A stretch of DNA of 64,000 nucleotides from Actinomyces johnsonii. GTDB lineage: Bacteria > Actinomycetota > Actinomycetes > Actinomycetales > Actinomycetaceae. Numbering within the stretch: position 1 is the stretch's first letter; each line of letters opens with the position of its first letter. The notes under the pieces are model-generated. The model did no database searches and had not been told where the DNA came from. It worked only from the letters and a program-made list of their open reading frames with translations. Below are positions 56,313 through 64,000 of the stretch, piece after piece. The stretch lies in the NCBI RefSeq assembly GCF_006546835.1, contig NZ_VICB01000008.1, positions 35,206 through 99,205 of the forward strand, written 5' to 3'. The position numbers were made by a program, and so were the translations under genes.

Positions 56313-58355
56313 TCAGCCTTCTCCGTGACGACGATGGACGTCGCGGAAGCGCCTGCCGGCGGTCGTTGCGGCACGCACCAGATCCGCGGCACCGCTGGTC
56401 ACGTAGCGGTAGGCGGGTTTGAGGGCGTCGGCCACCTCCGGGTGGCGCGCATCCATGTAGGAGCGCACTCGCGGTCCGAGACCGGCCTCGGGGCCGAACC
56501 GGGCCTGGAGGAACCTGACCTGCTCGTCGGTGTAGGCCGGCAGGTCCGCGGTGACGGCCCGCTGCTTGTGGGCCAGGGAACCGTAGAGCCGTCCGGCCCA
56601 GGCGGGAGTGAGGACCTCGCGGGGGTGGAAGCCGGTGGACATGGCCGCGTAGATGGTCAGTAGCTCGAACACCTCAGCGGCCCGGGCGCGTTTCAGACGT
56701 TCCACCGACTGATCGGGATCGGTGGCGGCCTGCTCGGTCAGATGCACGAGCTCCTTGGCGCCCTCGCTCAGGACGCGCAGCGCCTCGGGGCGGGCCAGGA
56801 ACATGGCCCCGACCGGCGTCGCCGGGGCCATCGGGTCGAGGACTGCCGTCAGGCCGAGCCTGCGGGACAGGGCCTCGGCGGCACCGTCCAGGCCGTCCCA
56901 CTGGGGTCCGCCATGGGGCCGGCCGATATGGCAGGCGGCGGGCATGACCACGCCGAGGCTGGAGTGACGCTCGAAGAGGTCGATGAGGCCCGCCATATGG
57001 CCGGGCGAAGCGAGCAGGCAATCGAGAATCTGCCGACGGGCGACGTCGTCGGCTCTCCCGGGAGTTTTGGACAGGGGCCCGGTGTTGATCGCGAGGACCA
57101 GATCGACGCTTTTAGCGCCGTCGTCATCACTGTCACCGTCGGCATCGCTATCCGGACTGCCGTCGCGCCCGGGGTCCCACAGATCGTCGCACTCGGTGAG
57201 GAAAGCGATGGTGCCGCGCGGATCGAGATCGCGGACCCTGCGGAATGCGACCGCTCGCGCTCCGTCCTCCCTACCTGGGGCGCGCCCGGTGACTCGCTCC
57301 AGCTCCGCCGCATCCAGTTCCGTGGGCGAGGTGACCACGACCCGCCAGTGCACCGGCAGGCTCGCCAAGCGTTCCGGGAGACGGTCCGCCTCGGCGCGCT
57401 CGATCCCTTTTCTCCCTGCCGGAACGTGCACGACGACGCAGCCCGAGGGCTCCGGCGTCGACGGCTTCGCCCCGGAGTCGGTGTCGACGGGGGACTCGGC
57501 GATGACCTCGGTGAGCCCGGCGTTGACGATGAGGTCGCGGGCGGCCGCGGTGTGGACGACGTCGGACAGGATGAGATCCTCGCAGTAGCCCGCTTGTGCG
57601 GCGGCCTCCAGCAGGTCCCCGCCGACGACGGCCTGCCGGTCCTGGTGGAGCGGGTCGTGGAAGAAGGCCCGGCGTTTGAGCAGCGGGCAGCCGTTGGCCA
57701 GCAGCGCCGGGGCCTCCTCGATGGCCGGGTTATCCGAGCTGTAGCGGTCCACGGGAAAGGCAACCTCGTAGGAATGGCCGAGCTCGGTGAAGTGACCGGT
57801 GAAGCGCGACTCGTGCCACTGGATGGAGGCGCGGTAGGAGGAGACCGACGGCATCTGCTCCCAGTAGGCGCGGAAGGCGGGGTCCGTCAGGAGCCTGCGG
57901 CGCACCGCGATCCAGTGGGACTGGATATGCCGGGGCAGCTCGCGCCTGGCGAGGAAGGGATGGGGGCGCATGACATCGTGCTCGGTCATGCCCCAGAACG
58001 AGATGTCGCGCCAGTCCGCGGCGCGGGCGAGGACCTCCTCCCAGGGTCGCACGGGGGCGTAGTAGGTGTGGTTGGTCAGGATGATCTCGTCGAAGTCCGC
58101 GAGCCGGTCCCAGCCGAGGTGCTCCAGTCCCGCGCGGTAGGCGCCGACGTCGAGTCCTTCATTGGGGCGCTCGAGGACCTCGTCGCAGGAGTCCTCCAGC
58201 CGCGCCCGGTCAGTGTCGCCGATGGGCGAGTTGGAGACCACCAGGATGTGGTCGGCGTGGGGCCGCAGAGAAGCCAAGGCACGGGTGACGTAGTCGCGGA
58301 CGCGATCGTGAGGATCGAAGTGGAAGTAGATGATTCCTCGGTTTCCTCGGGTCAC
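56313..58355 (-). CDS. RgpF-like rhamnan synthesis protein (copy 2, divergent)
   Basis: 680 residues, RgpF family. The N-terminal half matches copy 1 (GIIYFHFDPHDRVRDYVTRA, RPNEGLDVGAYRAGLEHLGW, LTNHTYYAPVRPWEEV, FWGMTEHDV, SVSSYRASIQWHESRF). The second half differs: it has an Asp/Ser-rich insert (DSDADGDSDDDGAKS, about residues 412-426) and VVMPAACHIGRPHGGPQWD followed by PMAPATPVGAMFLARPEAL. The start is GTG 58355. Upstream is an array of CTGGT-type repeats. It is probably a second rhamnosyltransferase with another linkage or acceptor. Confidence 0.88.
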   Translation of the reverse strand: MTRGNRGIIYFHFDPHDRVRDYVTRALASLRPHADHILVVSNSPIGDTDRARLEDSCDEVLERPNEGLDVGAYRAGLEHLGWDRLADFDEIILTNHTYYAPVRPWEEVLARAADWRDISFWGMTEHDVMRPHPFLARRELPRHIQSHWIAVRRRLLTDPAFRAYWEQMPSVSSYRASIQWHESRFTGHFTELGHSYEVAFPVDRYSSDNPAIEEAPALLANGCPLLKRRAFFHDPLHQDRQAVVGGDLLEAAAQAGYCEDLILSDVVHTAAARDLIVNAGLTEVIAESPVDTDSGAKPSTPEPSGCVVVHVPAGRKGIERAEADRLPERLASLPVHWRVVVTSPTELDAAELERVTGRAPGREDGARAVAFRRVRDLDPRGTIAFLTECDDLWDPGRDGSPDSDADGDSDDDGAKSVDLVLAINTGPLSKTPGRADDVARRQILDCLLASPGHMAGLIDLFERHSSLGVVMPAACHIGRPHGGPQWDGLDGAAEALSRRLGLTAVLDPMAPATPVGAMFLARPEALRVLSEGAKELVHLTEQAATDPDQSVERLKRARAAEVFELLTIYAAMSTGFHPREVLTPAWAGRLYGSLAHKQRAVTADLPAYTDEQVRFLQARFGPEAGLGPRVRSYMDARHPEVADALKPAYRYVTSGAADLVRAATTAGRRFRDVHRRHGEG

Positions 58356-58411
58356 GTGGGTCCTCCCCCGGCAGAGCTGGTCAGAGCGAGCAAGTCAGAA
58401 CTAGATAGGCA

Positions 58412-58472
58412 CTGGTATAACGATGAACGCTGGTGTAACGATTAAACGCTGGTGTTTCGAGTCAACACTGGT
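58412..58472. repeat. Iteron-like CTGGT array upstream of the second RgpF-like gene
   Basis: CTGGT begins at 58412, 58430, 58449 and 58468, a spacing of 18, 19 and 19 bp. The first two units are nearly identical over 18 bp (CTGGTRTAACGATKAA pattern), the third is partial and the fourth keeps only the core. A further CTGGTCAG lies at 58377. The array ends about 57 bp upstream of the GTG at 58355. Confidence 0.55.
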
Positions 58473-58521
58473 CAGTCTCTCACGCCCGGCACCGTACGCA
58501 CCGATCTGGAAAGCAGGAAAA

Positions 58522-58558
58522 GCGGGGCCGAACTCCCCATGAGGAAGCCCGGCCCCGC
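58522..58558 (-). terminator. Intrinsic terminator of the amidase gene
   Basis: 9-bp arms GCGGGGCCG (58522-58530) and CGGCCCCGC (58550-58558) with a 19-nt loop, 52 nt after the amidase stop. On the minus strand the stem is followed by CTTTTCC, giving a short U-tract. Confidence 0.75.
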
Positions 58559-58610
58559 CTGGAACGGCATCTGGATCGACGGCTGGATCCATGCCGTCGG
58601 GACGGCCCGT

Positions 58611-61586
58611 CTAGCCGAAGTACTGGTCAATCATGGATGCCAGGTCGTTGCCGTAGTTGCGAGCGGTAGCCCAGCCGGTGCGCTGAGGGTTCTCCTGGAT
58701 GCCCAGGTGCTCCACATAGGCGGCCGATCCCTTGCGCACGTACGTGAAGCGGGGATCGACCAGCGGACGGGAAAGCGCCTGAGGCGTCGCACTCGAGTCG
58801 GCGTAAGCCCGCAGATGCTGGACCTGGGCACGCAACCCGATCTGGACACTCGAGAAGGAGGCACCCGCCGCTCCCCCGCCGGTGGCTCCCAGCCCGCCGA
58901 AGTTGAACTGCCCGATCGCGACATCGCCTCCGAACTGGAGCCAGGCGGTTTCCTTCATCACCTGGGCGAAGAGCAGCTCGGGGCTAACGCCCTCGGCCAC
59001 CGCCTCGTCGTAGAGGGTGGTGAAGAAGCTCTGAGCCGTGTCGGCCCCGCCCTTGGACAGAGCCACGGACGGATAGACGTGGCCCGAGCTGTTGTAGGCA
59101 GAGACCATCGTGGCGATGACCTGCTCCCTGCTCGCGGTGGGCTCAGCCAGCACCGGGTGCAGCCCCTCGTAGCCCTGCCAGGCGCCCCCTGCGGCGAAGG
59201 TGGACCAGCGCCCATCGATCTTGACGCGGCCGGTGACCATGGCTCCGCCCTTGGAGGCGTCCAGGTAGTACCAGTTCCCGGCGTCGGCCACCCACCCGGT
59301 GGCGAGGGCGCCGTCGGAGTTCAGGTAGTACCAGGAGCGGCCGTCACTGACCCAGCCGGTCGCCATGGCACCGCCCTTGGAGGCGTCCAGGTAGTACCAG
59401 CGCCCGGCGTCGGCCACCCATCCGGTGGCGAGGGCGCCGTCGGAGTTCAGGTAGTACCAGGAGCCGCCGTCACTAACCCAGCCGGTCGCCATGGCACCAC
59501 CCCTGGAGCCATCGAGGTAGAACCATCCTTCAGGGCCTCGTACCCATCCGGTGGCCATCGCGCCGTCGGCCCCCAGGTAGTACCAGCTACTGCCATCGCG
59601 GAGCCAACCGGTCGCCATGGCACCGCCCTTGGATGCGTCCAGGTAGTACCAGCGCCCGGCGTCGGCCACCCACCCGGTGGCGAGGGCGCCGTCGGAGTTC
59701 AGGTAGTACCAGGAACCGCCGTCACTGACCCAGCCGGTCGCCATGGCACCGCCCTTGGAGCCATCGAGGTAGTACCAGCTACTGCCATCGCGGAGCCAAC
59801 CGGTCGCCATGGCACCGCCCTTGGAGGCGTCCAGGTAGTACCAGTTCCCGGCGTCGGTCACCCACCCGGTGGCCTTGGCGCCGTCGGACTTCAGGTAGTA
59901 CCAGGCGCCAGACTCCGCTTTCCAACCGCCGGAGCCGCTGATCTGCTGCTGGGCGATGGTGCGGATGGTGCCGAGCTTGGAGTAGCCGACGTTTCCGGGG
60001 CAGGAGGTGTAACCGACATCGCGGTGCCCCAGGATGCGGGGCATCGAGATGGTGGAGCCGGCCTGGTAGCGCTCGGTGGTCCACACGTTCAGGCCCGCCC
60101 AGCCGTTGGCGTCCGTGATGCCGGCGCGCCTGAGGAACCATCCGGCCATCTTGCCCACCGAGCTCAGCTGGGCGTCCGAGGGGCTGACGCTGCTGTAGTC
60201 GCCCATCATGGACAGGCCCATGGTGCCGGTGTTGACGCCACGGGCGTGCGCCCCGACGCTCATCCTGCCGGCGGGCGCGGCCAGAGAGCCGGAACGTCCT
60301 TCGAAGACGGTGCCGTACTTGTCGATGAGGAAGTTGTAGCCGATGTCGCCCCAGTCCAGGGTGACCGCGTGGTAGTAGTAGATGCCCCGCACGATGGAGG
60401 CGGACTGCCCGGCGGAGTAGTTGTTGGTGCCGGCAGTGTGGTGGACGACGACGTGGCCGGCGCTCGCGTAGTCGGGATCCCAGCTCATGTAGGAGGCGTT
60501 GGCGCCCCACTCGGCTCTCGTGGTGACCGGCACCGGCAGGCCGTTGGCACTCGTCGCGACCGGCAGAGCGGCTGGCACAGTGCTCGCAGGCAGGGAGGAC
60601 GTCTCCGCCATCGAGAAGCTCGCGGGTGTGATCGACTGCGCCGTCACTGCCGACGTTGACTGGCCGGTCGGCTCCGCGGAGCTCTCCAATGCCCCGGACC
60701 GGCCGGCCTGGGGCTGCATGGCGGCGTCCTCGATGACGGGGGTCGGCGGGGCCTCGGTGGTCTTGAGGTCGTCGGCGTCGAGGACCTCCTCCCCCTGGGG
60801 CTGGGAGGGAACGAGGGCCAGTTTGAGCCCGGCGGGCAATGAGCCGCCGACGACGGAGGCCTGGATCGCGTCGGCCCCGCCGGTGATGAACTCTCCCGTG
60901 CCGGAGGTGGTGCGGTCGTCGCGACCGGCGTCGGCCGCCTCGTTGAGGTACCAGGGCGACCAGGTGCCGTTCTCCCTCACGCGCAGGTAGATGCGCACGC
61001 CCTCGGGGAGGTCGGCGCCGCCGGTCCAGGTGAAGCCGGCCACGAGGAAGCGGTCGACCTCAAGCGGATCGGTCAAAAGGGCGGCGTCCGCCTGCGGGTC
61101 GGTAGCTGCAGGCAGGATCGAGGGGAACTGCGCGTCGGCCGCACCTGCGGCCTGAACGAATGCGTGGCGCACGGAACTGGTCGTTCCGCTCGCCGGCGCC
61201 GGGCGCACCGAAGAACCGTTGCCCGCACTACTGGCTTCCTCAGCCGACGGCGTTGACGTCTCGGCATCTGTCCCGTCGCCGGAGCCCGAGTCCGTGGAGG
61301 TCTGGGCATCGTCGAGCCCCGACTGGGCGACCTCGGTGGCCTGTCCGCTGGAGGTGGTCAGGTCGAGGATCTGGACTGGTGCAGGTCCGTCGGTCTGGTC
61401 ACTGGAGTTTCCGGCGCCGGGCACGGCGCCGGCTACGGGGGCCAGGCTTGACAGGAGGAGTGGGGTCAGGGCGATGAGTCCGGCGGCCCGATACGCGAGT
61501 GCGCGAGCACTGCGACCACCGACATGACCACTGAGGCGATGGCCGCCGCGTGGGGCGATGCGGCCAAGAGCGCGAGGGACGTTCAT
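58611..61586 (-). CDS. Exported peptidoglycan hydrolase: amidase + choline-binding-type repeats + glucosaminidase-like domain
   Basis: 991 residues. A signal peptide (about 25-58, ending VAGA) precedes an Ala/Ser/Thr-rich region and a beta domain (about 170-270). The Amidase_2/PGRP domain (about 358-545) has zinc ligands H382 or H383 in VVVHHTAG, H521 in GHRDVG and C529. About 12 repeats of the GW-xxx-WYYL-xx-GAMATGW type (about 554-805) follow, 11 complete and one degenerate, matching choline-binding (CW_1) repeats. The C-terminal domain (about 815-991) has LFAQVMKETAWLQFGG and FNFGGLGATGGG, as in glucosaminidase-type domains of clostridial wall hydrolases. It could cut both stem peptide and glycan while anchored to the envelope. 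ATG 61586 follows AAAGGAC. Confidence 0.9.
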   Translation of the reverse strand: MNVPRALGRIAPRGGHRLSGHVGGRSARALAYRAAGLIALTPLLLSSLAPVAGAVPGAGNSSDQTDGPAPVQILDLTTSSGQATEVAQSGLDDAQTSTDSGSGDGTDAETSTPSAEEASSAGNGSSVRPAPASGTTSSVRHAFVQAAGAADAQFPSILPAATDPQADAALLTDPLEVDRFLVAGFTWTGGADLPEGVRIYLRVRENGTWSPWYLNEAADAGRDDRTTSGTGEFITGGADAIQASVVGGSLPAGLKLALVPSQPQGEEVLDADDLKTTEAPPTPVIEDAAMQPQAGRSGALESSAEPTGQSTSAVTAQSITPASFSMAETSSLPASTVPAALPVATSANGLPVPVTTRAEWGANASYMSWDPDYASAGHVVVHHTAGTNNYSAGQSASIVRGIYYYHAVTLDWGDIGYNFLIDKYGTVFEGRSGSLAAPAGRMSVGAHARGVNTGTMGLSMMGDYSSVSPSDAQLSSVGKMAGWFLRRAGITDANGWAGLNVWTTERYQAGSTISMPRILGHRDVGYTSCPGNVGYSKLGTIRTIAQQQISGSGGWKAESGAWYYLKSDGAKATGWVTDAGNWYYLDASKGGAMATGWLRDGSSWYYLDGSKGGAMATGWVSDGGSWYYLNSDGALATGWVADAGRWYYLDASKGGAMATGWLRDGSSWYYLGADGAMATGWVRGPEGWFYLDGSRGGAMATGWVSDGGSWYYLNSDGALATGWVADAGRWYYLDASKGGAMATGWVSDGRSWYYLNSDGALATGWVADAGNWYYLDASKGGAMVTGRVKIDGRWSTFAAGGAWQGYEGLHPVLAEPTASREQVIATMVSAYNSSGHVYPSVALSKGGADTAQSFFTTLYDEAVAEGVSPELLFAQVMKETAWLQFGGDVAIGQFNFGGLGATGGGAAGASFSSVQIGLRAQVQHLRAYADSSATPQALSRPLVDPRFTYVRKGSAAYVEHLGIQENPQRTGWATARNYGNDLASMIDQYFG
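59178..59930 (-). repeat. Choline-binding-type repeat array in the amidase
   Basis: About 12 tandem units of 19-22 codons, alternating two types (WYYLNSDGALATGW and WYYLDASKGGAMATGW). Pairs of units near 59371-59496 and 59611-59736 are almost identical at DNA level, indicating recent duplication. It is a coding repeat, not a CRISPR array. Confidence 0.85.
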
Positions 61587-63002
<1,416 letters not shown>

Positions 63003-63064
63003 CCACCCGACGAAGCGATCGTCCAATCAACGGAGCCGCCGGTTCATCCGGCCGTCTTCGATAG

Positions 63065-63098
63065 CCGCCTGAACAGCGCACAGCGATTGTTCAGGCGG
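63065..63098. promoter_or_regulatory. Inverted repeat abutting the promoter of the repeat protein gene
   Basis: Perfect 11-bp arms CCGCCTGAACA (63065-63075) and TGTTCAGGCGG (63088-63098) with a 12-bp spacer. The right arm ends exactly where the TATCCT -10 begins. It may be an operator over the -35/-10 spacer, or the rmlB terminator (62 nt after its stop), or both. Confidence 0.5.
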
Positions 63099-63110
63099 TA
63101 TCCTTTGTCT
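63099..63110 (+). promoter_or_regulatory. Leaderless promoter of the gene at 63111
   Basis: TATCCT at 63099-63104 followed by 6 nt and then GTG at 63111, so the transcript would start at the start codon. No ribosome site is present. Confidence 0.55.
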
Positions 63111-64000
63111 GTGAAAACTTCATATCGCGCAACGGTGCGCACCAGTATCCTGATACTTCTTCCCATCGCCCTGACAGGACCGGCCGTCGTCGGCCTGCCG
63201 ACAATCACCTCGCCACCCGCATGGGCCGCAGAGTCTCCCGCAGCGCAGGAAACGGCTACGCCCCAGCCCCCTGCGGCTGCTGACGCCGATCCCGACGCCG
63301 CTCCCCCGGAGGCGCCTCGTGACGAGTCTTCTACTGAGTCGTCCGAGGCCGCCTCCCCCGAGGCGAAGGACCGAGCCGGCGCCGAGGACCGAGCGGCCGC
63401 CCCTCAGCCCGAGCAGGAGCCCCCCGCCACTCCAAGCGACGGTATCGCGGATCTCACCGGCACGGGCAGCTGGGTCGCCGTCGGCCAGAAGTGGCAGTGG
63501 CGAGGCAAGGACGGCAGCCTCGCCCGGTCGCGCTGGGCACGGATCAACGGCGAGGTCTACCGCTTCGACGACGACGGGAACATGCTGACCGGCTGGTGGA
63601 AGGACGGGCAGTCCTGGTACCACCTGGCCGCATCCGGGGTCCGATCGACCGGGTGGATTCAGGACGCAGGCAGCTGGTTCTACCTCAACCCCACCACCGG
63701 CATCATGGCCACCGGCGAGCTCGTCGTTGGCGGCTCCACCTACTTCCTCAACGGCAATGGAGCCATGGTCACCGGCTGGCTCCAGCACGCCGACGGCTGG
63801 CGTTTCTACCACCCCGGCGGTGCGCGCGCCCACGGCTGGGTCCAGGACGCAGGCAGCTGGTTCTACCTCAACCCCACCACCGGCATCATGACCACCGGCG
63901 AGCTCGTCGTTGGCGGCTCCACCTACTTCCTCAACGGCAATGGAGCCATGGTCACCGGCTGGCTCCAGCACGCCGACGGCTGGCGTTTCTACCACCCCGG
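63111..64000 (+). CDS. Secreted protein with choline-binding-type repeats (C-terminus beyond window)
   Basis: At least 296 residues; it runs off the right edge. A signal peptide (about 1-38, ending PAWA-AE) precedes an acidic Ala/Pro/Glu-rich stalk (about 40-105). From about residue 118 come repeats resembling those of the amidase but of a second style: GWVQDAGSWFYLNPTTGIM, TYFLNGNGAMVTGW and GWRFYHPGG alternate in a 61-residue module. The first module (nt 63660-63842) is followed by a near-identical second copy. No catalytic domain is visible yet; one may lie beyond the window. The start at GTG 63111 is set by the leaderless promoter. Confidence 0.85.
   Translation, partial: MKTSYRATVRTSILILLPIALTGPAVVGLPTITSPPAWAAESPAAQETATPQPPAAADADPDAAPPEAPRDESSTESSEAASPEAKDRAGAEDRAAAPQPEQEPPATPSDGIADLTGTGSWVAVGQKWQWRGKDGSLARSRWARINGEVYRFDDDGNMLTGWWKDGQSWYHLAASGVRSTGWIQDAGSWFYLNPTTGIMATGELVVGGSTYFLNGNGAMVTGWLQHADGWRFYHPGGARAHGWVQDAGSWFYLNPTTGIMTTGELVVGGSTYFLNGNGAMVTGWLQHADGWRFYHP
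63660..64000 (+). repeat. 183-bp tandem coding repeat
   Basis: The segment starting at 63660 recurs at 63843, a period of 183 bp (61 codons). I found one difference in the compared stretch (ATGGCC versus ATGACC, in the TGIM codons). The second copy is cut by the window edge, so the total number is unknown. Such exact repeats are prone to copy-number change. Confidence 0.85.

Noticed and set aside
55997..56392. 131-codon minus-strand frame between the SDR and RgpF copy 2 genes
   Set aside because: No recognisable family, no convincing ribosome site, and it runs into the RgpF 3' end; treated as intergenic.
59178..59930. Regularly spaced DNA repeats that could suggest a CRISPR array
   Set aside because: The repeats are in frame, of 57-66 bp, and encode GW/WYYL units within the amidase; there are no unique spacers.

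Overview
The window is high-GC DNA with short intergenic gaps, many 4-nt ATGA/GTGA gene overlaps and several leaderless-looking starts. It carries actinobacterial markers: the mtrA-mtrB-lpqB set, a WhiB regulator, TIGR03089, DUF3499 and DUF5719. Together with a rhamnose/galactofuranose glycan locus and exported proteins with choline-binding-type repeats, this points to Actinomycetaceae, most likely an Actinomyces. The assignment rests on gene content, not on a database comparison. No tRNA, rRNA, CRISPR array, integrase or insertion sequence was seen.

Positions 1-24,730 are conserved housekeeping and envelope-control DNA. In order they hold the start of secA, a ComF-family gene and hpf, then lpqB-mtrB-mtrA on the minus strand. 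Next comes a plus-strand membrane-stress type operon (poly-TM protein, DUF4129, DUF4350, MoxR ATPase, DUF58), then SpoIIM-like and RDD proteins. After these are Trm112-like and DUF3499 genes, a zincin-like protein, and a minus-strand unit whiB - giant membrane glycosyltransferase - DUF5719. TIGR03089 closes the block.

Positions 24,738-64,000 are a sugar-nucleotide and surface-polysaccharide locus. It includes manA, a GT87 mannosyltransferase, and all four dTDP-L-rhamnose genes spread over 35 kb (rmlC, rmlA, rmlD, rmlB). It also has UDP-galactopyranose mutase, about ten glycosyltransferases and membrane GT-C-like proteins, and two acyltransferases. Export could run through a Wzm/Wzt ABC transporter or a separate Wzx/TacF-like flippase. 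Two RgpF-type rhamnan proteins and two SDR epimerases complete the set.

The most interesting feature is an apparent phosphocholine-decoration system inside this locus. One gene encodes a winged-helix/LicC-like cytidylyltransferase/LicA-like choline kinase fusion (29657-31486). A LicD-family phosphotransferase (34953-35870) lies next to a flippase, as in pneumococcal tacF-licD. The right end holds two exported proteins with GW...WYYL repeats of the choline-binding type, one of them a two-headed peptidoglycan hydrolase. The inferred picture is a rhamnose/galactofuranose-containing wall polymer decorated with phosphocholine and used as a docking site for choline-binding proteins.
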